Assembly (NCBI RefSeq): GCF_000473145.1
Contig: NZ_KI421501.1
Location: forward strand, 1-64,000
DNA from: Leisingera daeponensis DSM 23529
GTDB lineage: Bacteria; Pseudomonadota; Alphaproteobacteria; Rhodobacterales; Rhodobacteraceae
Reading direction: 5' to 3'
DNA length: 64,000 bases
Shown here: positions 8,795-17,443 of the stretch, piece by piece
Layout: the number at the start of each line of letters is the position of its first letter
Position numbering within the stretch: position 1 is the first letter of the stretch
The notes under the pieces: generated by a model
The model's database searches: none
Told to the model about the DNA's origin: nothing
Seen by the model: the letters and a program-made list of their open reading frames with translations, nothing else
Translations under genes and position numbers: made by a program

Positions 8795-8814
8795 GCGGCC
8801 CGGAGGCGGGCCGC
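8795..8814. terminator. Hairpin between convergent genes
   Basis: A perfect 8-bp GC stem (8795-8802 with 8807-8814) closes a GAGG tetraloop. It lies between the stop of the App1-like gene and the stop of the convergent channel gene. There is no strong T-run in either direction. Confidence 0.5.
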
Positions 8815-8829
8815 GCGGGTTTCAGGCGG

Positions 8830-9696
8830 TCAAGTCTTCAGCCTGCGATCTTTCTTTTCTCTTGCCTCTTCAACTTCAGGCCGGATCTGTGCCCAGGTCA
8901 GCAGGGTAAACACCGCGGTGCCGCCGATCACATTGCCCGCCAGCACCGGCAGGAAGAAGCGGAACACGGCAGGCCCCGCGGACAGCTCGCCCTGCACCAT
9001 CAGAAAGGCCATTTCGACAGAGCCTGCGATGATATGGGTGAAATCCCCAAGGGCGATCAGCCAGGTGATGAGGATGATCAGCGGCAGCGCCGAGCCGTTG
9101 GCCTGAGGCAGCATCCACACCAGCGCGGCAATCAGCACGCCCGCAGGGATGCCCCGCACCAGACCCTCGGCCCACGGCATTCCGGTCGCGTGGTGGCTCA
9201 GCTCCAGCATCGCGTCTGCCATCGGGGCGGACATGACCGGCGTGAACGCCAGGAAGGCGGCAGCGATGAAAGCGCCGGTGACGTTTGCTGCCAGCACCAC
9301 CGCCCACAGCCGCCCGGTGCGCCCGAGGGATTTCCACGTCGGCGACAGCGTCACCGGCACCACGGTGGTGATGGTGTTTTCCGTGAACAGCTGCATCCGG
9401 CCCAGAATGACCAGCACAAACCCAAGGCTGTAGCCCAGGTTCTCGACGATGAACCGCCAGTCCCCGTCCGGCAGGCTGGAGCGCAGGATCGCCTCCCCCC
9501 AGACCGAGAAGGAAATCAGCAGGCCGGCCGCCAGGCCGGACCACCACAACGCCCGCAGCGGGCGCCGCAGCTCCTCTTCGCCTTCGACCCTGATGGTTTC
9601 GAAAATCAGCTTGGCGGACAGGCCGGTGGCCTCCTCCACTGCCTCGCGTTCCCTTTGCTCTTCTGCAAGAAGGTGCTGGTCAGTGGGGGTCATCAT
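8830..9696 (-). CDS. Formate/nitrite transporter-family channel (YfdC-like)
   Basis: A 288-residue membrane protein of the FNT family with about six hydrophobic segments. Typical pieces are LRALWWSGLAAGLLISFSV, GRMQLFTENTITTVVPV and ALGDFTHIIAGSVE. The charged N-terminal arm and the FTENT segment resemble YfdC-type members more than FocA or NirC. The substrate is unknown; FNT channels pass small monovalent anions. Two adjacent ATGs (9696 and 9693) follow an AGGAGA site; the second has the better spacing and would give 287 residues. It is transcribed alone, convergent with the App1-like gene. Confidence 0.82.
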   Translation of the reverse strand: MMTPTDQHLLAEEQREREAVEEATGLSAKLIFETIRVEGEEELRRPLRALWWSGLAAGLLISFSVWGEAILRSSLPDGDWRFIVENLGYSLGFVLVILGRMQLFTENTITTVVPVTLSPTWKSLGRTGRLWAVVLAANVTGAFIAAAFLAFTPVMSAPMADAMLELSHHATGMPWAEGLVRGIPAGVLIAALVWMLPQANGSALPLIILITWLIALGDFTHIIAGSVEMAFLMVQGELSAGPAVFRFFLPVLAGNVIGGTAVFTLLTWAQIRPEVEEAREKKDRRLKT

Positions 9697-9886
9697 CGGT
9701 CTCCTGCCTGTTGGGAAAGCCCGCACGGTGGGCCGGGGAGGGGCCCTGTATTGCCGCGCGGGCCGTAATTGGCCCGCCGGGGCGCGCACCTTGTCTCAGA
9801 TTGAACGCCCGAAACAGCAAAACGTTCCCAGACAAATCCGGTTTTCCGGATAGTTTGCCGGATCGCACACATCGTTCCGGCAGGCT

Positions 9887-11251
9887 TCACGCTGCGATGT
9901 GCCGGGCGATGCGGGTGTCTTGCGGCCAGAGCCCGGTGCGCCGGGCGGCCCAGACCGCCCCGGCGACAGCGCCGAGGTTGGCCGCAACCGCCGCCGCTAG
10001 GATGCCGCCATAGCCGAAGGTCCAGACCCCAAGCCAGGCCAGCGGCACATAGATCAGCGTGATCCGCCCCAGGCTCAGCCCCATCGAATGCAGCGCCTTG
10101 GAGCGGGCGTTCATCGCCGCGTTTGCGGTCACCAGGATTCCATAGCCGAACAGGCTCCAGCCGACGACCTGCAAATAGCGGCGCGTGTAGTCCGCCGCCT
10201 CCGCGTCCTCGGCAATGGCAGAGGCGATCCAGCCGCCGCCCAGGCTCAGCACTGCGCCCAGGGCCAGGCCGTACACCAGGCAGAACGCCCAGGCCTGCAC
10301 CACCGCGGATTGCGCCCGGGTTTCCTTGCCTGCGCCCCAGTTCTGGCCGACCACCGGGCCGATCCCGGCAGACAGCGCCAGCAGCACCACAATCGCCAGC
10401 GACTGCACCCGCGTTGCAGCGCCGAACCCGGCGACCGCGGCATCGCCGAGTGTAGCCACCGCAGCAGTGACCAGCGCCATGCCCGCCGGGTTGATCGCAT
10501 TGGAAAAGGCGGCCGGCGCGCCGACCTGGGTGATGTCCCGCAGGCTGCGCCACAGGTCCTGCCCGATCCGGCCGCACAGCCGCAGATAGCCCGCATGAAC
10601 GGCAAAGGCGATGGCGCCGGCCGCCGCCGCCACCCGCCCGGCCAGCGTCGCCAGCGCCGCGCCGCCGGTCTCCATCGCCGGCACCGGACCCCAGCCGAAG
10701 ATGAATAGCGGATTGAGCGCGATGTTCACTGCCGCCGCCAGGATCATGAACAGCGAGGCATGAACCGCATTGCCATGCGCGCGGAACAGCGCGTTGACCA
10801 GCATCATCAGAACCAGAAACGGGAACGACAGCGCCCAAAGCGGGACATAGGCGGAAATCTCCTCCATCACCTTGCCGCGCGCGCCCATCAGGGAAAAAAT
10901 CTGCCCGTGCAGGGCGTAAAAGGCCAGCGCCACCAGCACCGACAACAGCAGGCCCAGCCCGGCGGCATGCAGCGACATCCGCGCCACCGCGCTGTCCTCA
11001 TCCTCGCGGCCCAGGGCCTGCGACACGGCCGCGTTTGCGCCTGCCGACAGCCCGATCGCCAGCGAGGCCAGCGCCGTTGTGACCGGATAGATGAACCCCA
11101 CCGCCGCCAGCGGCGCACCGCCCAGCTGGCCCAGCAAATACGCATCGGCCAATCCGATCGACAGAACCGCCAGAATGCCCAGCGACATCGGTGCCGAAAC
11201 CCGCGCCAGCGCGCGCCAGACCGGCCCTTCGGTCAGATCAGACCGCGCCAT
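9887..11251 (-). CDS. MATE-family multidrug efflux transporter
   Basis: A 454-residue, 12-helix MATE exporter. Duplicated family features are visible: SAPMSLGILAVLSIGLADAYLLGQLGG in the first half and TQVGAPAAFSNAI with PVVGQNWGAGK in the second. Such proteins expel cationic or aromatic compounds using a Na or H gradient. The start at 11251 is preceded by GGGAGG at good spacing. It lies 172 bp after the glucokinase gene on the same strand, so partial read-through from the sugar operon is possible. The intervening sequence contains a GC-rich inverted repeat near 11403-11416. Confidence 0.9.
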   Translation of the reverse strand: MARSDLTEGPVWRALARVSAPMSLGILAVLSIGLADAYLLGQLGGAPLAAVGFIYPVTTALASLAIGLSAGANAAVSQALGREDEDSAVARMSLHAAGLGLLLSVLVALAFYALHGQIFSLMGARGKVMEEISAYVPLWALSFPFLVLMMLVNALFRAHGNAVHASLFMILAAAVNIALNPLFIFGWGPVPAMETGGAALATLAGRVAAAAGAIAFAVHAGYLRLCGRIGQDLWRSLRDITQVGAPAAFSNAINPAGMALVTAAVATLGDAAVAGFGAATRVQSLAIVVLLALSAGIGPVVGQNWGAGKETRAQSAVVQAWAFCLVYGLALGAVLSLGGGWIASAIAEDAEAADYTRRYLQVVGWSLFGYGILVTANAAMNARSKALHSMGLSLGRITLIYVPLAWLGVWTFGYGGILAAAVAANLGAVAGAVWAARRTGLWPQDTRIARHIAA

Positions 11252-11423
11252 GCATGTACCTCCCGCTGCGGATGGGTGTTGCAGACCCAACGCCGCAACC
11301 GGGCGCGGCGTTCCCGGCACCCGGAAAAACACGTGAATGCGTCAGCCGTCCCGCCCTGCGGGCCGCGTATTTACCATAACGCGGATTATCATCCGCAGAG
11401 GCGGCCCGCGCGGGCCTCGCGGA

Positions 11424-12311
11424 TCAGCTGCTGATGGTGACGGCGGCGCAGCCCTTCAGCGCCGCGGCGTCGTCGAGGATGACAAACACCGGCGCCCCTA
11501 TCCCGGTATCCAGCGCGAAGGGCTGGCGAAAGGCCTCCGCAAAGACCTGCCGCGCCGGGGAGGCCAGCAGGCTGCGCGCGACCGCACCGGCGAAATAGAT
11601 CCCCTGCGCGGGCAGAAACGCCAGCATCAAGTTACGCGCGAGCAGCGCCAGCAGCTCTGCATAAAACGTCTGAAACGCCTCTGTGCCGGCGTCATCGTCC
11701 GCAAACTGCGCGCGCACGGCTGCATACCCGCGGCCGGAGAACAGATGCTCTACCGTGCGGAAAGCCTCCGCCTCCGGCACACGGCTGCGCAGATGCTCCG
11801 CCACGTCCAGCGGCAGGCTGACATGGCCGTATTCCACGTTCAGGCATTGCACTTGCCCGCCCGCGTGCAGCACCGGCGACAGGTTGAAGCCGGTGCCGAT
11901 GCCCGCGACCAGCCGCTGGCCGCCGCCGCCCGCATCGCCTGCCGGGGCAATCACCGTATCCAGGCATTCCGCTCCCAGATGCGGACAGGCCTGCCCCAGC
12001 GCCGCCAAGTCATTCAGCAGATTCACGCGCGCACCATGGAGATGGCGCGACAGCGCCGCGGCGTCGAAATGCCAGTCCCGGTTGGTGAGCCGCGCGGCAG
12101 TTCCGGTGACCGGTCCGGCGATCGCAATCGCCACCTCCGCCACGCCGCCGGGCGCGGCCTCTTGCAGGTAAAGATCCATCACGTCCGCAAAGCCGGCATA
12201 CGCCTCGTTGCGGAAGCTCTGCACCGTGTCTGCCAGCAAGACGCCATCCCGCGCCAGCCCCAGCCGCGTATTGGTGCCGCCGGCATCCGCGGCCAGCCGC
12301 AGCCGGGTCAA
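11424..12311 (-). CDS. glk: Glucokinase
   Basis: A 295-residue kinase of the Glk family. The N-terminal phosphate-binding loop is LAADAGGTNTRLGLA, followed by AIAGPVTG, the NDLAALGQ segment with the catalytic Asp, and IGTGFN. It phosphorylates cytosolic glucose to glucose-6-phosphate. It overlaps the ABC ATPase gene by 4 bp, so it is translationally coupled to the sugar transporter. That coupling, together with the close match of the binding protein to glucose-binding GtsA, supports glucose as the main substrate. Confidence 0.9.
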   Translation of the reverse strand: MTRLRLAADAGGTNTRLGLARDGVLLADTVQSFRNEAYAGFADVMDLYLQEAAPGGVAEVAIAIAGPVTGTAARLTNRDWHFDAAALSRHLHGARVNLLNDLAALGQACPHLGAECLDTVIAPAGDAGGGGQRLVAGIGTGFNLSPVLHAGGQVQCLNVEYGHVSLPLDVAEHLRSRVPEAEAFRTVEHLFSGRGYAAVRAQFADDDAGTEAFQTFYAELLALLARNLMLAFLPAQGIYFAGAVARSLLASPARQVFAEAFRQPFALDTGIGAPVFVILDDAAALKGCAAVTISS

Positions 12312-13405
12312 TTCAGCCGCTCGCCGGTTGCCGGCGAGAAATAGGAGACCTTGGAGAGATCAAAGGCCAGATCCAGCATCTGCCCCGGCTGCGCCCGGGT
12401 TTCCGCGTGCAGCCGCGCTGTCACCTGCTTGCCGCCCAGCTGCGAGACGACATAGGTATCTGCGCCCGCGGGTTCCACCATGTCGATGAGGCAGGCCGCC
12501 TCCTGCACGCCTTCACCGGCGCGAAAACCCGCCTCGGCAATGTCTTCGGGACGCACGCCCAGGATCACGTCCTGCGGCAGGCCGGTGGCGCGGCTGTCCT
12601 TCAGCACGATCGGCGCGCTGCCGCCGCAGTCCATCTCGATCCGTGTCCCCTGCCCGTTCGGCTGCGCCCGCGCCGGGATCAGGTTCATCGCCGGGCTGCC
12701 CATGAAATCGGCCACAAACAGATTTGCGGGCTTGTTGTAGATCTCGGCCGGCGTGCCGATCTGCTGCACCACGCCGCCCTTCATCACCACGATCTTGGTC
12801 GCCAGCGTCATCGCCTCAATCTGGTCATGGGTGACATAGACCATGGTGGCGCCGAGATTGTGGTGCAGCTTCTTGATCTCGGTCCGCATCTCGACCCGCA
12901 GCTTGGCGTCGAGGTTCGACAGCGGCTCATCGAACAGGAACAGCTTGGGGTCGCGCACCAGCGCCCGGCCCATCGCCACCCGCTGCCGCTGGCCGCCCGA
13001 AAGCTGGCCGGGGCGGCGGTCCAAGAGCGCCTCGATCTGCAGCTGCGCCGCGACCTCCTTCAGCTTGCGCGCCTGCGTTGCCGCATCGGCGCCGCGCACC
13101 TTCATGCCGAAGGTGATGTTCTTGGCCACCGTCATCGTCGGGTAGAGCGCATAGGACTGGAACACCATCGCGATGTCGCGGTCCTTGGGGCTGACATGGG
13201 TCATGTCGCGCCCGCCGATTTCGATCCGCCCGCCGGAGATCGGCTCCAGCCCGGCGATGCAGTTCAGAAGCGTGGACTTGCCGCAGCCGGAGGGGCCGAC
13301 CAGCACCAGGAAGTCGCCCGGCTCGATGCTGACGTTGATGTCCTTGAGGATCTCGGTCGCGCCGTAGTTCTTGCGCAGGTTGGTGATGTCCAGGATAGGA
13401 GCCAT
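12308..13405 (-). CDS. gtsD: Sugar ABC transporter ATP-binding protein (GtsD/UgpC type)
   Basis: A 365-residue ATPase of the CUT1 sugar-transport class. The Walker A GPSGCGKST, Q-loop FQSYALYP, signature LSGGQRQRVAMGRA, Walker B LFLFDEPLSNLDAKLR and switch histidine YVTHDQIEA are all intact. A C-terminal regulatory TOBE/OB domain (about residues 240-365) is present. It energises the two permeases encoded just upstream. It is the last transporter gene, followed by the overlapping glucokinase gene. Confidence 0.92.
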   Translation of the reverse strand: MAPILDITNLRKNYGATEILKDINVSIEPGDFLVLVGPSGCGKSTLLNCIAGLEPISGGRIEIGGRDMTHVSPKDRDIAMVFQSYALYPTMTVAKNITFGMKVRGADAATQARKLKEVAAQLQIEALLDRRPGQLSGGQRQRVAMGRALVRDPKLFLFDEPLSNLDAKLRVEMRTEIKKLHHNLGATMVYVTHDQIEAMTLATKIVVMKGGVVQQIGTPAEIYNKPANLFVADFMGSPAMNLIPARAQPNGQGTRIEMDCGGSAPIVLKDSRATGLPQDVILGVRPEDIAEAGFRAGEGVQEAACLIDMVEPAGADTYVVSQLGGKQVTARLHAETRAQPGQMLDLAFDLSKVSYFSPATGERLN

Positions 13406-13409
13406 GAGA

Positions 13410-14306
13410 TTACCCTTTCACAGATCCGGCGGTCAGGCCGCGGATGAAGTATTTGCCGGCAACGGCATAGACCAGCAGCGTCGGCAGCGCGGCGATGATC
13501 GCTGCGGCCATGTCGACGTTGTATTCCTTCACGCCGGTGGTCGAGTTGACGATGTTGTTGAGCGCCACGGTCACCGGCTGGGTGCCCGCCTGGCTGAAGG
13601 AGACACCGAACAGGAAGTCGTTCCAGATCTGGGTGAACTGCCAGATCACGGTCACGACGATGATCGGAAGCGACAGCGGCAGGAAGATCGACCAGAAGAT
13701 CCGGAAGAACCCCGCGCCGTCCACCTTGGCCGCCTTCACCAGATCCTGCGGAATGGTGACATAGAAGTTGCGGAAGAACAGCGTGGTGAAGCCGATGCCA
13801 TAGATCACATGGACAAAGATCAGCCCCGGAATGCTGCCCGCCAGCCCCATCAGCCCCAGCATCCGGGCCATCGGCAGCAGCACCACCTGGAACGGGATGA
13901 AGCAGCCGAACAGCATCAGCGAGAAGATCAGGTTGGCGCCGCGGAACCGCCATTGCGCGATGACATAGCCGTTGGCGGCCCCCAGCATGGTGGAAATCGC
14001 CACCGCAGGCACCGCGATCACCACGGAGTTCCAGAAGAACGGGCGCAGGCCCTCGCACTGGATGCCGGTACAGGCCTCCGACCAGGCGGTGCGCCAGGCG
14101 TCGAACGTCACCTCGCGCGGGAAGGCGATCAGGCTGCCGGTGCGGATTTCCTCCAGGCTTTTGAGCGAGGTGGTGATCATCACGAAGAGCGGCATCAGGT
14201 AGAACAGGGCAAACAGGCCCAGGAGCGTGAACAGCAGCCAGCGCAGGGCGATGCGGCTCCAATTCTGCGCAGGCGCGCGGGCGGGGGCAAGCGTCGCATC
14301 AGTCAT
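13410..14306 (-). CDS. gtsC: Sugar ABC transporter permease (GtsC-like)
   Basis: A 298-residue inner-membrane permease of the CUT1 family with about six helices. The EAA loop that docks on the ATPase is VKAAKVDGAGFFRIFWSIFLP. A cytoplasmic N-terminal stretch precedes the first helix (WLLFTLLGLFALFYLMPLF). It overlaps the other permease gene by 8 bp and ends 4 bp before the ATPase gene. Confidence 0.92.
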   Translation of the reverse strand: MTDATLAPARAPAQNWSRIALRWLLFTLLGLFALFYLMPLFVMITTSLKSLEEIRTGSLIAFPREVTFDAWRTAWSEACTGIQCEGLRPFFWNSVVIAVPAVAISTMLGAANGYVIAQWRFRGANLIFSLMLFGCFIPFQVVLLPMARMLGLMGLAGSIPGLIFVHVIYGIGFTTLFFRNFYVTIPQDLVKAAKVDGAGFFRIFWSIFLPLSLPIIVVTVIWQFTQIWNDFLFGVSFSQAGTQPVTVALNNIVNSTTGVKEYNVDMAAAIIAALPTLLVYAVAGKYFIRGLTAGSVKG

Positions 14307-15171
14307 GTTTGGCCCTCAGCTCGGAGTAGAGGTAGGGAACGATGATCGCGAAAACCACAGCCATCATCACCATGGCGGAGCTTGCCGCCTGGCCGATGTC
14401 GCCGCGGGAAAAGGCCATCGTGTACATGTAGGTGGCGGGCAGGTCGGTGGCATAGCCGGGGCCGCCGCCGGTGAGGGCGATCACCAGGTCGAAGCTCTTG
14501 ATCGCCAGATGCGCCAGCACGATGAAAGCGGACAGGAAGATCGGCGCCATCGAGGGGATGATGATCGCGGTATAGATCCGCCAGGCGGGGATGCCATCGA
14601 CCTGCGCGGCCTTGATGATCTCCCCATCGACACCGCGCAGGCCCGCAAGGAACAGCGCCATAACGAAACCCGACGCCTGCCAGACACCTGCGATAACCAC
14701 TGCATAGATCGCCTTGTCCGGGTTGATCACCCAGTCGAAGGTGAAGTTTTCGAACCCCCAGCCGCGCACCATCGCCTCCAGGCCCAGGCCGGGGTTCATG
14801 ATCCACTTCCAGGCGGTGCCGGTCACAATCAGCGACAGCGCCATCGGGTAGAGGTAGATGGTGCGCAGCACGCCCTCGGTGCGGATCTTCTGGTCCAGCA
14901 GGATCGCCAGCATCAGCCCCAGCACCATGGAAATCACGATGAACAGGGTGCCGAACACGAACAGGTTCGACATCGCGGTATCCCAGCGCGGCGCGGCGAA
15001 CAGGCGCTCATACTGGATGAAGCCTTCGATTTCGTATTTCGGCAGCAGTCGGGAGCGGGTCAGCGACACCCAGGCGGTCCAGATGATGAAGCCGTAGACA
15101 AACACCAGCACCGCGGCGAAGGACGGTGCCAGCACCATCTTCGGTATATGACGTTCAAGCCATTGGGACAT
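14299..15171 (-). CDS. gtsB: Sugar ABC transporter permease (GtsB-like)
   Basis: A 290-residue membrane permease, partner of the following gene. The EAA-type loop is IKAAQVDGIPAWRIYTAIIIP, and the C-terminal GGGPGYATDLPATYMYTMAF is typical of the first CUT1 permease. The start MSQWLERHIPKMVLAPS at 15171 is preferred over an upstream in-frame ATG at 15234, which would run into the hairpin and the binding-protein stop. Confidence 0.9.
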   Translation of the reverse strand: MSQWLERHIPKMVLAPSFAAVLVFVYGFIIWTAWVSLTRSRLLPKYEIEGFIQYERLFAAPRWDTAMSNLFVFGTLFIVISMVLGLMLAILLDQKIRTEGVLRTIYLYPMALSLIVTGTAWKWIMNPGLGLEAMVRGWGFENFTFDWVINPDKAIYAVVIAGVWQASGFVMALFLAGLRGVDGEIIKAAQVDGIPAWRIYTAIIIPSMAPIFLSAFIVLAHLAIKSFDLVIALTGGGPGYATDLPATYMYTMAFSRGDIGQAASSAMVMMAVVFAIIVPYLYSELRAKHD

Positions 15172-15194
15172 TGTAACGGCCCTTGCATAAACGG

Positions 15195-15218
15195 CCCCGC
15201 ATCCCGAAGGACGCGAGG
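15195..15218 (-). promoter_or_regulatory. Intercistronic hairpin after the sugar-binding-protein gene
   Basis: A 10-bp stem with two mismatches (15195-15204 with 15209-15218) closes a CGAA tetraloop, between the binding-protein stop and the first permease. There is no T-run. Hairpins here commonly stabilise the binding-protein mRNA so that this subunit exceeds the permeases. Confidence 0.45.
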
Positions 15219-15230
15219 CCCGGGGGAGGT

Positions 15231-16475
15231 TCACATGGAGTTGGCGACGGCGTCGGCCAGCATCTGCACGGCCTCATCCGAGGACATGTCCGAGTTGAAA
15301 TGCGCCGTCACCACGTCGGTGATGGCGCCGGCTTGCGCGCCGCGCAGCGCCATGCCGTGGGCATAGCTCGGCAGCAGCGAGCCGCCTTCGGCGCTTTCGC
15401 CCATATCCTTGGCCGACAGATGCGCACAGGAGTCAAAGGCGTCCAGTTTCACATCGACCCGCGCCGGGATCGAACCCTTGTTGAGGTTGAACACCTCCTG
15501 GAACTTCGGCCCGACGATCAGCTTGGCCAGCAGGTCCTGCCCGGCCTGCTTGTCCTCGCCGTCGACCTCGAACATGGCGAAGCTGTCGACGTTATAAAGG
15601 AACCCGTCGCCCGGCACCGAAGCGCAGAGGAAATCCTTGCCCGGCTCCTTGCCCGCGGCCAGGAATTCGCCCTTGGCCCAGTCGCCCATGATCTGGAACG
15701 CGGCCTCGCCGTTCATCACCATGGCGGTGGCCAGGTTCCAGTCGCGGCCCGGGAAGTTCGCATCCACATAGCCCCGCATCTTGCGCATCTGGTCAAAGAC
15801 CGCGGTCATCTTGCCGGACTTCAGCGTCTCCATGTCCAAGTCGACAAAGGCCTTGCGGAAATCCTCCGGCCCCAGAATGCCCAAGGCGACAGCCTCGAAC
15901 ACGGTGGCGTCCTGCCAGGCCTGGCCGCCATGCGCCAGCGGGGTGACGCCCGCCGCCAGCAGCTTGTCCGCGGCGGCGTTGAACTCCTCCCAGGTCGCTG
16001 GCATCTCGATACCGCTGGCCTCCAGAACCGCCGCATTGGCCCAGATCCAGTCGACCCGGTGCACGTTCACCGGCGCGGCGCACCATTTGCCCTCGCATTT
16101 CATATGCTCGGCGATGGAGCCGGGCAGCACATCCGCCCAGCCCTCGGCCTCCGCAACGGCGGAGATATCGGCCAGCACGCCTTCCTCGTACCATTCCTGG
16201 ATCGCAGGGCCCTTGAGCTGCACCGCAGTCGGCGCGTTGCCGGACAGGACACGGGCGCGCAGCGCGGTCATCGCCGCATCGCCGCCGCCGCCCGCCACCG
16301 GCATGTCGGTCCAGGTGCCGCCGTTGTCGGCAAATTCCTGTTGCAGCACAGCAGCCGATTTGGCCTCGCCGCCGGATGTCCACCAGTGCAGAACTTCGGC
16401 CTCAGGCCCGGCCAAGGCCGGGGCCGCACAGGCCATCGCCACGGCCGATGCGGCCGCAAAAGCGGTGAATTTCAT
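15231..16475 (-). CDS. gtsA: Glucose-type ABC transporter substrate-binding protein (GtsA-like)
   Basis: A 414-residue periplasmic protein. Residues 1-22 form a signal peptide ending in ALA. The mature N-terminus contains VLHWWTSGGEAKSAAVLQQ, then PVAGGGGDAAMTALRARVL and LKGPAIQEW, which match the Pseudomonas GtsA glucose-binding protein closely by eye. It is the first gene of the operon gtsA, gtsB, gtsC, gtsD, glk on the minus strand. It is divergent from a two-component system, the same association found around the Pseudomonas gts genes. Confidence 0.9.
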   Translation of the reverse strand: MKFTAFAAASAVAMACAAPALAGPEAEVLHWWTSGGEAKSAAVLQQEFADNGGTWTDMPVAGGGGDAAMTALRARVLSGNAPTAVQLKGPAIQEWYEEGVLADISAVAEAEGWADVLPGSIAEHMKCEGKWCAAPVNVHRVDWIWANAAVLEASGIEMPATWEEFNAAADKLLAAGVTPLAHGGQAWQDATVFEAVALGILGPEDFRKAFVDLDMETLKSGKMTAVFDQMRKMRGYVDANFPGRDWNLATAMVMNGEAAFQIMGDWAKGEFLAAGKEPGKDFLCASVPGDGFLYNVDSFAMFEVDGEDKQAGQDLLAKLIVGPKFQEVFNLNKGSIPARVDVKLDAFDSCAHLSAKDMGESAEGGSLLPSYAHGMALRGAQAGAITDVVTAHFNSDMSSDEAVQMLADAVANSM

Positions 16476-16603
16476 CGCTTATTCCTCCCTTATATGACGG
16501 CCGCTCCCCGCAGCCTTCCCCATCAGCTTGCAAAACCTCGGGGCCGCTTATCAATGACGCAGCACAGCCCGGCGCGGATGCCGCAGCAGTTTTTCCGCCA
16601 GCC

Positions 16604-16649
16604 TGTTACCTGTTGTTACGCAGCAATTGATTTTGTTGCATGATGTTAC
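16604..16649. promoter_or_regulatory. Phased TGTTAC repeats, candidate response-regulator operator
   Basis: TGTTAC occurs at 16604, 16614 and 16644, and TGTTGC at 16634. The copies form two pairs of 10-bp tandem repeats on the same face of the helix. They lie between the divergent gtsA-type operon and the response-regulator gene (start 16704). OmpR-class regulators bind such tandem repeats as dimers. The assignment to this regulator is inferred from position. Confidence 0.6.
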
Positions 16650-16703
16650 AGACAAACAGGCGGGACAGCCACAACCGGCGGTCTTCGGGGAGGATACGGA
16701 CAG

Positions 16704-17438
16704 ATGGCGATTCCGCGGCTTCTGGTGGTGGATGACGACGCCGAGACGCGCATGATGCTGACCCAGTACCTGCGCCAGAACGGCTTTATCGCCCTGCCCT
16801 GCGGCAGCGAGGCGGAGATCCGCGCGCAGATCGGCGCGGGGCGGATCGACCTGATCCTGCTCGATGTGATGCTGGGCGATGAAAACGGGGTGGAGATCTG
16901 CACCCGCCTGCGCGCCGAGCAGGACGTGCCGATCATTCTGGTCTCTGCCCTGTCCGCCGACCACCAGCGGATGGCGGGATATGAATCCGGCGCCGACGAT
17001 TACATCGCCAAACCGTTCAATCCCGACCTCTTGCTGGCCCGTGTCCGCGCGGTGCTGCAACGGGCGCGCCGCTCCTCCTCGCTGATCTACCGGCGCAGCG
17101 TGGCGACCTTCCGCTTTGCCGGCTGGACCTATGACGCCAAGCGGGACGAGGTGATCTCCCCCGCGGGTGTGCAGGTGGCGCTCTCGCGGCGCGAGACCGG
17201 CTTGCTCAAGGTGTTTCTGGCCAACCCGCACATCCCGCTCACGCGCGAGGAGATCGCCGCCGCGCTGGACGTGACCGGCGAGGGCGGCAGCGAAGAAGGC
17301 TCCGGCCGCGCCATCGACGTGCTGGTGGGCCGGCTGCGCTCCAAGATCGAACAGACCCCCAAGGAGCCGAAGCTGCTGCGCACAGAGCGCGGCACCGGCT
17401 ATGTGCTTGCGGTGGATGTCGAAACCGGCGCGGACTGA
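16704..17438 (+). CDS. OmpR-family response regulator of the sugar transport operon (GltR-like)
   Basis: A 244-residue regulator. The receiver domain has the acidic pocket VVDDD, the phosphorylation site Asp54 in ILLDVML and the conserved Lys103 in YIAKPF. The C-terminal winged helix (about 140-238) contains LSRRETGLLKVFLANP and RAIDVLVGRLRSKIE. Its partner kinase follows after 5 bp. The gene is divergent from the glucose ABC/glk operon, so it probably activates sugar uptake. It resembles GltR of Pseudomonas by arrangement; the sequence alone shows only the OmpR class. Confidence 0.88.
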   Translation: MAIPRLLVVDDDAETRMMLTQYLRQNGFIALPCGSEAEIRAQIGAGRIDLILLDVMLGDENGVEICTRLRAEQDVPIILVSALSADHQRMAGYESGADDYIAKPFNPDLLLARVRAVLQRARRSSSLIYRRSVATFRFAGWTYDAKRDEVISPAGVQVALSRRETGLLKVFLANPHIPLTREEIAAALDVTGEGGSEEGSGRAIDVLVGRLRSKIEQTPKEPKLLRTERGTGYVLAVDVETGAD

Positions 17439-17443
17439 CAGCC

